A model generated the notes under the pieces. The model had not been told where the DNA came from, ran no database searches, and saw only the letters and a list, made by a program, of their open reading frames with translations. A program made the translations under genes and the position numbers. Positions 1 to 12,000 of a stretch of DNA of 64,000 bases are shown in pieces; positions within the stretch are counted from its first letter, which is position 1, and the number at the start of each line of letters is the position of its first letter. Source of the stretch: Acrocarpospora catenulata (lineage in GTDB: Bacteria; Actinomycetota; Actinomycetes; Streptosporangiales; Streptosporangiaceae); assembly GCF_018476525.1 (NCBI RefSeq), contig NZ_JAHCST010000007.1:1-64000 (forward strand), read 5' to 3'.

Positions 1-3000
1 CTTCGGCCGGACGGGCGTAGATGCTCAGGTTGCGGCGGCCGGACTCGGCCGCCGAGGCCACCCACACCTGCACCGCGACGGCGTCCCGCTCGCCGAGCAC
101 CAGGGGCGTGGTCAGGGTCAGCTCCTCGACCAGGTCGCAGCCGACCTGGTCACCCGCCCTGATCGCCAGTTCGAGGAACCCGGTGCCCGGGAAGATGACC
201 GTGCCGGCGACCGCGTGGTCGGCCAGCCACGGATGCGACCGCAGCGACAACCGCCCGGTCAGCAGCACTCCCGCCGAGTCGGCCAACCCGACCGCCGCGC
301 TCAGCAGCGGGTGCCCGGCGGCGGCCAGCCCCGCGGCCGCCACGTTTCCCTGCTGGGTGGCGCTGCCGTCGGACCAGAAATGCTGCCGCTGGAACGCGTA
401 CGTCGGCATGTCGATCCGGCGCCCGCCCCGGAGCACCGCCTGCCAGTCCACCGGCACCCCGCCCACGTGCAGCTGGGCCAGAGCCGCTGTGATCGCGGTC
501 TGCTCGTCCCGATCCTTGCGCAGGACCGGCGCCAGTACCGGATCGGCGTCGGAGAGGTGGGCCGGTGAGTCGGAAGCGATGGGTTCGGCCAGGATGTCCT
601 TGGCCATCGCGGTCAGTACGCCGTCCGGCCCGAGCTCCAGGTAGGCGGTCACTCCCTCCCGGTGCAGCACCCGTACGGCGTCGGCGAAGCGCACCGCGTT
701 CCGTACCTGCTCCACCCAGTAGCCGGGTGAGCACAGCTGCTCGGCCGTGGCCTGCTCTCCGGTCAGGGTGGACACGATCGGGATGCGTGGGGGGTTGTAG
801 GTCAGCGTCCCGGCCAGGGCGCGGAAGTCCGCCAGCATCGGGTCCATCAACGGCGAGTGGAACGCGTGCGACACCCGCAGCCGCCGGGTCTTGTGCCCCC
901 GCTCCGCCAGCGTGTCCGCGAGTTCGAGTACGGCCTGCTCAGCCCCGGAGATCACCACCGCGGCCGGACCGTTGACGGCGGCGATCGCCACCTCGTTCGC
1001 ACGATCGGCCAGCAGGCCGGCGACCTCCTCCTCGGAGGTCTGCACCGCCACCATCGCCCCACCGGCGGGAAGCGCCTGCATCAGCCGTGCCCGGGCCGCG
1101 ACCAGAGCGGACGCGTCCCGGAGCGACAGCACCCCGGCCACATGCGCCGCGGTGATCTCTCCGATCGAGTGCCCGGCCAGCACCTCCGGCCGCACACCCC
1201 ACGACTCGACCAGCCGGAACAGCGCGGTCTCCACCGCGAACAGCGCCGGCTGCGCCCACCCGGTCTGATCCAGCGCCTCCGCCTCGGCCGTACCCGGCTC
1301 GGCGAACAGCACCTCCCGCAACGACCCATCGAGCAGCGGGTCCAGCTCCGCGATCACCGCGTCCAAAGCCTCGGCGAACACCGGGAACCGGTCGTACAGC
1401 TCCCGGCCCATGCCCGCCCGCTGGCTCCCCTGACCGGTGAACAACACCGCCGGCTTCGGCTCGGCCGCGGCCAGCCCGTGCAGCACACCCGCGCTCGGGC
1501 GGTCTTCGGCCAGTGCCCGCAGGCCGGCGACCGCGCCCGCGAGGTCGGCGGTCACCACGGCCGCCCGGTACTCGAACGCCGAGCGCGTGGTGGCCTGCGA
1601 GAACGCCACATCGCCGAGCCGCAGATCAGGCTCACCGTCCAGGTACGACGCCAGCCGCCCGGCCTGTGCGCGCAACGCCTCCGCCGACCGGCCGGAAACC
1701 AGGACCGGCACGGCTCCGTCCGACGCGGGCGGAGCGCCCTCGGATTCCTGGTCCTCGGCGTCCGGTGCTTCGACCCGCTCGATGATCACGTGTGCGTTGG
1801 TGCCGCTGATCCCGAAGGACGACACCGCCGCGCGGCGCGGGTGACCGGTCTCCGGCCACTCGGCCGGCTCGGTCAGCAGCTCCACCGCACCGGAGGCCCA
1901 GTCCACGTGCGAGGACGGCTCGCCCACGTGCAGCGTCTTGGGCAGCATCCCGTGCCGCATGGCCATGACCATCTTGATCACACCGGCGACACCCGCCGCG
2001 GCCTGGGTGTGACCGATGTTCGACTTGATCGACCCCAGCAGCAGCGGACGGTCCTCCGGCCGCCCCTGCCCGTAGGTCGCCAGCAGCGCCTGCGCCTCGA
2101 TCGGGTCACCCAGCGCCGTGCCCGTACCGTGGCCCTCCACCACGTCCACATCGGCGGGAGCCAGCCCCGCGCCGGCCAGCGCCTGGCGGATCACCCGCTG
2201 CTGCGAGGGACCGTTCGGCGCGGTCAGACCGTTGGACGCGCCGTCCTGGTTGACCGCGGACCCGCGCATGACGGCCAGCACCTGATGCCCGTTGCGCCGC
2301 GCGTCCGACAGCCGCTCCAGCACCACCAAGCCCACGCCTTCGGCCCAGCTGGTGCCGTCGGCGGCGTCCGAGTAGGACTTGCACCGCCCATCGGCGGCCA
2401 GCCCGCCCTGGGCGCTGAACTCCATGATCCCCATCGGCGTGGCCACCACGGTCACACCGCCCGCCAGCGCCAGCGAGCACTCACCCGAGCGCAGCGCCTG
2501 CGCCGCCAGGTGCATGGCCACCAGGGAGGACGAGCACGCGGTGTCCACGGTCACCGCCGGGCCCTCAAGCCCCAAGGTGTAGGACAGCCGGCCCGAGAGC
2601 ACGCTCCCGGACTGGCCCACCACCATGAAGCCGCGGGCCTCCTCTGACGGGATGTAGCCGGAACCGCCGGCGCCGACGTACACACCGGTAGAGCTGCCGC
2701 GCAGCGACAGCGGGTCGATCCCGGCGCGCTCGACCGCCTCCCAGGTGGTCTCCAGCAGCACCCGCTGCTGCGGGTCCATGGCGAGCGCCTCACGCGGCGA
2801 GATCCCGAAGAACCCGGCGTCGAACTCCGCGACGTCGGGCATGAACCCGCCCTGGAAGTCCAGCTCGCCGGTCACCTGCCAGCCCCGGTCGACCGGCAGC
2901 GAGGAGACGGCGTCGCGCCCCTCGGTGACGAGCTGCCACAGATCCTCCGGAGAGTGCACCCCGCCGGGGTAGCGGCAGGCCATGCCCACGATCACGATCG

Positions 3001-3007
3001 GATCGTC
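1..3007 (-). other. PKS module Z4: KS-AT(malonyl)-DH, truncated by window edge
   Basis: The KS has a normal ACSSSL nucleophile (Cys codon 2534-2536) and its GHGTGT and NIGHTQ histidine motifs. The AT carries GHSIGE (Ser codon 1166-1168) and HAFHS, the malonyl-CoA signature. DH begins near 330; its HxxxGxxxxP motif is intact (His codon 215-217). The window ends inside DH, so the reductive outcome cannot be known. The KS belongs with that of Z3: both have a shortened N-terminal segment and a related GxSGY-type insert that the other KS domains lack. Confidence 0.9.
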
Positions 3008-6000
3008 GGCCACCGACGCGATCGGCGTCGCGGCGATGACATCGCCGTGCTCACCCAGCAGCTCGGCCAGCAGGAACTCCGCCAGCACCACGGGGGTCGG
3101 GTAGTCGAACACCAGGGTGGCGGGCAGCCGCAGCCCGGTGGCGGCGTTCAGCCTGTTGCGCAGTTCCACCGCGGTGAGCGAGTCGAAGCCCAGTTCGCGG
3201 AACTCCCGGCGCACCTCCACCATCTGCGGCGAGGTGTGCCCGAGCACCGTGGCCGCCTGGGCCCGGACCAGTTCGATCACCAGGCGGCTCCGGTCGGCGT
3301 GGGCCAGCCCGGCCAGTTGCCGCAGCAACGCCTGGTCGGCGCCCGACACCGGGGCCGCCGCCGTACGGCGGGTGCTCCGTACCAGCGCGCGGAGCAGTGG
3401 CGGGACCTCACCGAGCGCCTGCAACGCCGGCAGGTTGAGCCGGGCCGGCGCGACCACCGGCGTGTCGCAGCCCAGGGCCGCGTCGAAGAGCGCCAAGCCC
3501 TCGGCGAAGGAGAACAGGTGGAACCCCGCGGCCGACAGCCGGCGGAGGTCGGTCTCGCTGAGCTCGCCGGCCATGCCGGCGTCCGCCGCCCATGGACCCC
3601 ACACCAGGGACAGGCCCGGCAGGCCTTGGGCCTGGCGGTGCTGAGCCAGCGCGTCCAGGTAGGCGTTGGCCGCCGCGTAGGCGCCCAGGCCCGGGCCGCC
3701 GACCAGCCCGGCCATCGAGGAGTACATGACGAAGGCGGCCAGGTCGAGGTCCCGCGTCAGCTCGTGGAGGTGCCAGGCGCCATCGGCCTTGGGCCCGAAC
3801 ACGGTGGCCAGCCGGCGCTCGTCCAGCGACGGGATCATGCCGTCGTCGCGTACGCCCGCGGTGTGCACGACCGCGGTGAGCGGGTGCCCCGCGGGCACGC
3901 CGGCGAGCAGTTCCGCCACCTGATCCCGATCGGCCAGGTCGCAGGCGGCGATGGTGACCTCGGCGCCGTGGGCGATCAGCTCGGCCGCCAGTTCCACCGC
4001 GCCTGGGGCGTCCGTGCCCCTGCGGCCGGCCAGCAGCAGGTGCCGGACCCCGTGCTCGGCCACGAGATGCCGGGCCAGGTGGCTGCCCAGGCCGCCGGTG
4101 CCACCCGTGATCAGGACGGTGCCGTCGAGATCCAGCCGCGGCGTGGCGCCTCCCCCTGGCGTCAGGCGGACCAGCCGGGGCACGCGGGCCACGTGGCCGC
4201 GAATCGCCACCTGGGGCTCGCCGCAGGCCAGCGCCTCGGGCAGCGCCGACAGCGCGGTCTCCCGCTCGTCCACATCGACCAGCAGGAAGCGGTCGGGGTT
4301 CTCGCCCTGCGCGACGCGGACCAGGCCCCAGACGGCCGCCGCCGCCGGATCCGTGACCGCCTCGTCCTCCGTGCCGGCGACCGCGCCCCTGGTGACCAGC
4401 ACCAGTCTGGATTCGGTGAACCGCTCATCCGCCAGCCACTGCCGCAGGAGTTCCAGGACCCGGCCGGTCACCTCCTGTGCCGCCGCGGCGCCGACCGCCG
4501 CCGTGGGCGAGGCGATCTCGACGGCCACGACGTCCGGCACCCGGTCCGGCGAGGCGAGGCCGGACCCGGCCCAGCGCAGATCGTCCAGTCCGGACCGGTT
4601 CAGTTCGGACCAGTCCAGCTCGACGCAGTCCAGCCCGGCCATCGCGTCCGTCGGGGAGACGACCGTCGGCGCGACCGTCCACTCCAGCGTGAACAGCGCG
4701 TCCCGCTCCAGCCCTTGCGCACCGGACAGGAGCATCTGGTCGGCGGACACCGGGCGGAACACCAGCGACTCCGCCGTCAGCACCGGCGCGCCCTCGGCGT
4801 CCACCGCCGCCAGCGACACCGAACCGCCTCCGGTCCTGACCAGCCGGACCCGCAGCGCCGACGCCCCGCCCGCGTGCAGGCACACGCCGGCCCAGGAGAA
4901 CAGCAGCCGCCCCTGGCCCGGCTCCACCAGGTCCATGAACGAGGCGGGCTGCAACGCCGCGTCGAGCAGGGCGGGATGCAGGCCGAACGAGCCGGCGTCG
5001 CCGACCTCCTCGGGCACCGCGACCTCGGCGAAGATCTCCCCGTCACGCTGCCAGGCCGCCCGCAGTCCCTTGAAGGTCGGCCCGTAGCTCACGCCGCCCT
5101 CGGCCAGGTCGTCGTACAGCCCGTCCAGTGCGATCGGCGCCGCGCCCGCGGGCGGCCACACGCTCGTGTCGAACCGCGCCGTACGCGCGCCGACCGCCAG
5201 CACGCCGGCCGCGTGCCGCACCCAGGGCCGGTCCGGCGCGTCGGCCGGGCGGGCGTAGATGGCCAGGTTCCTGCGGCCTGTTTCGTCGGATGCGCTCACC
5301 ACCACCTGGACGGCGACTGCGTCGTCCAGGCCGAGCACCAGCGGGGCGGCCAGGGTGAGCTCTTCCACCCGGTCGCAGCCGACCTGGTCACCGGCCCGGA
5401 TCGCCAGTTCGAGGAACCCGGTGCCGGCGAACAGGGCCGTGCCGGCCACCGCGTGATCGGCCAGCCACGGGTGCGTGCGTACCGACATCAGGCCGGTGAG
5501 CAGCGCGCCATCGGAGTCGGCGAGCCCGACGGCGGCGCCCAGCAGCGGATGCCCCGCCGCGGCGAGGCCGAGCCCTCGGGCATCGGCGATCCGCATCCCG
5601 CTCGGCCAGAACCTGTGGTGCTGGAAGGCGTAGGTGGGCAGGTCGATCCGGCGTCCGCCGGACAGCACCGGCAGCCAGTCCACCGCCACCCCGCGGACGA
5701 ACAGCTCGGCCGCCGAGACCAGGACCCGGTCCATCCCGTCCTCGTCACGGCGCAGGGTCCCGGCGACCACCGCGGTCACGCCCGCCTGGTCCACCGCCTG
5801 CTCGATCCCCAGCGTCAGCAACGGATGCGGGCCGACCTCGAGGAACGCCCGGTACCGCTCCTCCAGCAGCCGCTCGATCGCCGGCGCGAACTCCACGGTC
5901 CGGCGCACGTTCTCGTACCAGTAGCCGGTGTCCAGTTCGGTGCCGTCCAGCCACTGGCCGGTCGCCGTCGACAGCATCGGGATCCGCGCGGTACGGGGCG

Positions 6001-9000
6001 ACACTTCCGCCAGGTCCGCCAGCAGTTCGTCCCGGAGTGCGTCGACCTGCGGCGAGTGCGCTGCGAAGTCGGCTCCGGCCAGCTGCCAGCGCATCACCCC
6101 GTCGGCCGACAGGCGGCGCTCCAGCACCCGCATGGCCTCCGGGTCACCGGCCACGGTCACCACCCGGGGCCCGTTGACCGCCGCGATCGAGATCCGGTCC
6201 AGCAGATCAGCGGCGGCCAGGGCCTCGCGAACCTGCTCCGCCGGAGCCATCACCGACAGCATCACCCCGCGCCCGCCCAGCCGGTCGGCGATCAGGCGGC
6301 TGCGCAGCGCCACCACGCGGGCGCCGTCCTGCAGCGACAGACCACCCGCGACCACCGCGGCGGCGATCTCGCCCTGAGAGTGGCCGACCACGGCGTCGGG
6401 GCGGACCCCCAGCGACTCCCACACCGCGGCCAGCGACACCATCACCGCGAACGACACCGGCTGGACCACATCGGCCCCATCCAGCGACGGAGCACCCTCG
6501 GTCTGGCGGATCACATCCAGCAGTGACCAGTCCACGAACGGCTCCAGCGCAGCCGCGCACTCGGCCATCCGGCCCGCGAAGACCGGCGACTCCTCAAGGA
6601 GCTGCCTGCCCATGCCCGCCCACTGGGCTCCCTGGCCCGGGAACACCCAGACCGACTTCCCATCGACGTCGGCCACACCCGCGACCACGCGAGCGGCCGA
6701 TTCACCGGCCTCGACCGCGGACAGGCCCGCCAGCAGTTCCTCGCGGTCACGGCCGACCACCACGGCACGGTGCTCGAACACCGACCGCGACACCACCAGC
6801 GAGAAGGCCGGGTCCAGATCACTGTGTACGTCGAGGTGGGCGCGCAGACGACGCGCCTGCGCCGACAATGCCTCACCCGTACGGCCCGAGATCACCCAGG
6901 GCACCACCCCGGCAGGCTCGGCGACCGCCGGTTCGGCGACCTCCGCCGGCCCCTGCTCAAGGATCATGTGGGCGTTGGTGCCGCTGATGCCGAACGACGA
7001 CACGGCGGCCCTGCGCGGGTGGTCGGTCTGCGGCCACTCCCGCTGATCGGTCAGCACTTCGATCGCGCCGGAGTCCCAGTCCACGTGCGAGGACAGCGCG
7101 TCCACGTGCAGCGTCTTGGGCAGCACGCCGTGGCGCATGGCCATGACCATCTTGATCACACCGGCGACACCGGCGGCGGCCTGGGTGTGGCCGATGTTCG
7201 ACTTGATCGACCCCAGCAGGAGCGGCCGATCGCGATCCTGACCATAGGTGGCCAGCAGGGCCTGCGCCTCGATCGGGTCACCCAGCACCGTACCCGTGCC
7301 GTGTGCCTCGACCGCGTCCACCTCGGACGGCGACAGACCCGCGACGGCCAGCGCCTTCCGGATCACCCGGCGCTGGGACGGGCCGTTCGGCGCCGTCAGG
7401 CCGTTGGACGCACCGTCCTGGTTGATCGCCGACCCACGCACGATCGCCAGCACCTGATGCCCGTTGCGCTGAGCATCCGACAACCGCTCCAGCATCACCA
7501 GGCCGACGCCCTCGGACCAGCCGATGCCGTCCGCCGAGTCGGAGAACGCCTTGCACCGGGCGTCCGGCGCCAGCCCGCCCTGCTCTCCGAGCTCGCCGTA
7601 CCCCGCGAGAGTCGAGATGACCGTGACGCCGCCCGCCACCGCGAGCGAGCATTCCCCGTTCCGCAGAGCCTGGGCCGCCATGTGGATGGTCACCAGCGAC
7701 GACGAGCAGGCGGTGTCCACCGTCACCGCCGGGCCCTCAAGACCGAAGGTGTAGGAGATCCGGCCGGAGGCCACACTGGCCAGCATGCCGGTCATGATGT
7801 GGCCGCGGGACTCCTCCCCCGGCAGGTAACCCGAGCCGACGGAACCGATGAAGACGCCGGTGTCGCTGCCCCGCAACGAGTCCGGATCGATGCCCGCCTG
7901 CTCGAAGACCTCCCAGGACGTCTCCAGCAGCAGGCGCTGCTGCGGATCCATCGCCAGCGCCTCACGCGGCGAGATCCGGAAGAACTCCGCGTCGAACTCG
8001 GGCGCGTCGAAGACGAACCCGCCCTTCAGGTCGCCGTGGCTCTGCCAGCCACGGTCGGTCGGGATCGGGGTGATGGCATCCTGGCCCTCCGCGACCAGCC
8101 GCCACAGATCGTCCGGAGAGTTCACCCCGCCAGGGAAGCGGCAGGCCATCGAGACGACGACGATGGGGTCGTCCGTCGTCGAGGCCGTGGCCACTGGCAG
8201 CATGGCGTCGCCGTGCGCGCCGAGCACCTCGCTCAACAGGTACTCGCCGAGCACGGTGGGGGTGGGGTAGTCGAAGACGGCCGTGGAGGGCAGGCGCAGG
8301 CCGGTGGCGGCGTTGAGCCGGTTGCGCAGCTCGATCGCGGTCAGCGAGTCGAAGCCCAGCTCGCGGAACTCACGGCGCCCCTGCACCGCCTCCAGCGAAG
8401 GATGCCCGAGGACGGCGGCGGCCTGCGCCCGGACCAGATCGACGACGAACCGGACGCGGTCGGCCTGCGCCAGACCGGCCAGCTGCCGCAGCAGCACCCC
8501 TTCTCCGGCGGCGGGCGCCGACGCCGCCGTACGGCGGGTGCTCCGCACGAGCCCGCGCAGCAGCGGCGGCACCAGATGAGCGGGTATCGCCGGCATGTTC
8601 AGCCGTACGGGGACCACGAGCGGTGAATCCGAGCCGATGGCCGTGTCGAACAGGGCCAGTCCGTGCTCGGTGGTGATGGGCGGCAGTCCGGCGGCGGTCA
8701 TCCGCTGTACGTCGGCCTGCGTCATGCCCCCGGTCATCCCGGTGGCCTGTGCCCACAATCCCCAGGGAAGTGACAGGCCCGGCAGCCCCTGCGCCTGGCG
8801 GTGGGCCATCAGCGCGTCCAGCCAGGCGTTGGCCGCCGCGTAGTTGCCCTGACCGCCGCCGCCCAGCAGCCCGGCCAGCGAGGAGAACACCACGAACCCG
8901 GCCAGGTCTAGGCCCTGGGTGAGCTCGTGCAGGTGCCAGGCGGCGTCCACCTTCGGCCGCAGCACCGACTCCAGCCGCTCAGGTGTCAGTGAGGCGATGG

Positions 9001-12000
9001 TTCCGTCATCGAGGATTCCGGCCGCGTGGATCACCGCGGTCAGCGGATGCTCGGTGTCGATCCCGGCCAGCAAGCCGGCCACCGCATCCCGGTCGGCCAT
9101 GTCGCAGGCGGCGATGGTCACGTGCGCGCCCCGCGCGGCCAGTTCCTGCTCCAGCTCACGTGCGCCGGCCGCATCCAGGCCCCTTCGGCTGACCAGCAGC
9201 AGGTGCCGTACGTCGTGCTCGGTCACCAGATGCCGCGCGAACAGGGCGCCCAGACCGCCCGTACCACCGGTGATCAGCACGGTGCCTTCCGGGTTCCAAC
9301 GACGGGGCATCGTCAGAACGATCTTTCCGGTGTGGCGGGCCTGGCTCATGAACCGGAACGCCTCGCGGCCCCGCCGCACATCCCACGCCGTGACCGGTAG
9401 CGGCCGCAATTCACCAGCCGCGAAGAGTTCCATGAGCTCGGCCAGGATCTGGCGCAGCCGCTCGGGTCCGGCATCCAGGATGTCGAACCAGTGGTACGTC
9501 AGCCCAGGGAACTGCTCTTGGTCTCGGATGTCCAGCTTGCCCATCTCGATGAACCGGCCGCCTGGGCGCAGCAGTCGCGCGGAGGCGTCGATGAAGTCGC
9601 CGGTGAGCGAGTTGAGGACGACATCGATCTCCCGCCCGCTGAACTTCTCCTCGAACTCCAGGGTGCGGGAGGAGGCGATGTGATCGTCCGGGATGCCCAG
9701 CGAGCGGAGGACGTCCCACTTGGCCGGGCTGGCTGTGGCGAACACCTCCACCCCCAGGCGCTGGGCCAGCTGGATGGCGGCCATACCGGTCCCCCCGGTG
9801 CCCGCGTGTACCAGCAGCGACTCGCCCGGCTGCAATCCGGCCAGATCCATCAGCCCGTAATAGGACGTCAGGAACGACACCGGGAACGTCGCCGCCTGCT
9901 CGAAGGAGACTCCATCGGGGATCTTGGTCACCCCGCCGGCACCGGTGACCACCACCGGGCCGAAGCCGCCCTCGGTTATGCCGACCACCCGGTCCCCCGG
10001 GCGCAGGTCGTCCACCCCCGGGCCGACCTCCAGCACCACGCCGGCGGCCTCGCCGCCCATCAGGCCGACCTTGTCCTGGAACCAGCCCAGCGCGTTGAGT
10101 CCGTCCAGCAGGTCACGGAAGTTGACTCCTGCGGCGTGCACCTCCACGCGCACCTGCCCGGCCTCCAACGGCCCGGCCGCCTGCGGGAAGGGGAGCAGCT
10201 CCAGCGCGTCCAGGCTGCCCTTGGCCTGGCTTCCCAGCCGCCACGGCACCCCACCGGCCGGAGGCACCAAGCCCGCCCCCGACACCAGCGACGCCAGCCG
10301 CGGCACCCGCACCTCACCCGCACGCACCGCCGCCTGCGGCTCGTCCGAGGCCATGAGCGCGGCCAGTAACGCAGGCAGGGAGGACTCCTGGTCGTCCACA
10401 TCCACCAGGACAAACCGGCCCGGATTCTCCGACTGCGCCGACCGCACCAGACCCCACACCGCCGCCGCAGCCAGATCGGTGATCTCCTCACCCTCACCGG
10501 CCGCCACCGCGCCCCGCGTCACGAACACCAAACGCGAATCGCCGAACCGCTCCTCGGCCAGCCAGCCCTGCAACAGTCCCAGCACCTCACGGGCCACCTG
10601 ATGCGCCGAGTCCACCGCGTCCGCGGCCGGATCGGTCGCGATCCCGGCCAGCACCACTCCCGGAACCGGACCCACCTCGGCCAACGCCGACAGATCCGGA
10701 TGAACCTCGACCGACTCCCCGGCAAGACCCAGCGTGTCCAGACCGACCACCGCCACCGGCACCGGCTCGGCCACCGGAACATCGGAAAGGGCGGCCCATT
10801 CCAGCCGGAACAGCCCGTCCCCCAGCGTCGCCTGGCCACCACTCGCAGCGGCGAGCTGATCCGGCGAGAACGGCCGCAACACCAGCGACCGCGCCGACAG
10901 CACCGGATCTCCTGCGGCGTCCACCGCCGTCAGCGTGACCGAGTCGGTGGCGGTCCTGACCAGCCGCACGCGCAGCATCGCCGCGCCCGCGGCCTGGAGG
11001 CTCACCCCGCCCCAGGAGAACGGCAGCCTGCCGCCCTCGGAATCATCCAGCCCGGCGAAAGCCACCGCATGCAACGCCGCATCCAGCAACGCCGGGTGCA
11101 ACCCGAACGCGCCGGCGCTTGACTGCGTCCGCTCGGGAAGCGCGACCTCGGCGAACACCTCACCGCCGGCACCGCGCCAGGCCGCCCGCAGCCCCTGGAA
11201 CACCGGGCCGTATTCGAACCCGCCCGTGGAGAGCTCTTCGTACAGCCCGTCCAGGTCGATCGCGGTCGCCCCCTGCGGGGGCCACACCGCCGCATCGAAC
11301 GGCGCAGCGGGCGACGCGGCAGCCGTGGTGGGAGTGCCGGCAGCCAGCGTGCCGGTGGCATGCCGTACCCACGGCACATCGGCGGCGGCCTCCGCCGACC
11401 GGGCGTACACGTTCACGCTCCGGTGGCCCGTCTCCTGTGCGGCGCCCACCCACACCTGCACCGCAACCGCGTCGTCCACGCCCAGCACCAGCGGAGCGGT
11501 CAGGGTCAGCTCCTCGACCAGGTCACAGCCGACCTGGTCACCGGCCCGGATCGCCAGCTCCAGCAACCCGGTACCCGGGAAGATCACCGTGCCGGCCACC
11601 GCGTGATCGGCCAGCCACGGATGCGACGACAGCGACAACCTGCCTGTCAGCAGCACCCCATCGGAGTCGGCCAGGCCCACCGCCGCGCCCAGCAGCGGAT
11701 GACCCGCTGTCGCCAAACCCGCCGCCGCCACGTTCCCTATCTGGGAGCCTGCCCTCGCGGGCCAGTACCACTGGTGCTTGAAGGCGTAGGTCGGCAGGTC
11801 GACCCGGCGGCCGCCCGGCAGCAGTGCCCGCCAGTCCACCGTCACGCCGCGTACGAACAGTTCAGCCGCCGAAACCAGGACACGGTCCAGCCCGCCCTCG
11901 TCCCGACGCAACGTACCGGCGATCACCGCATCTACTGCGGCCTCATCCACGCACTCCCCGATGCCGATCGTCAGCACCGGATGCGAGCTCACCTCGACAA

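Noticed and set aside
2954-6526. Long plus-strand open frames opposite the PKS genes (for example 2954-6526, 15014-17650 and 51272-55426)
   Set aside because: They are antisense shadows of high-GC coding DNA. Their translations are rich in His, Arg, Gln and Pro, with no domain motif, and the minus-strand PKS reading is certain.
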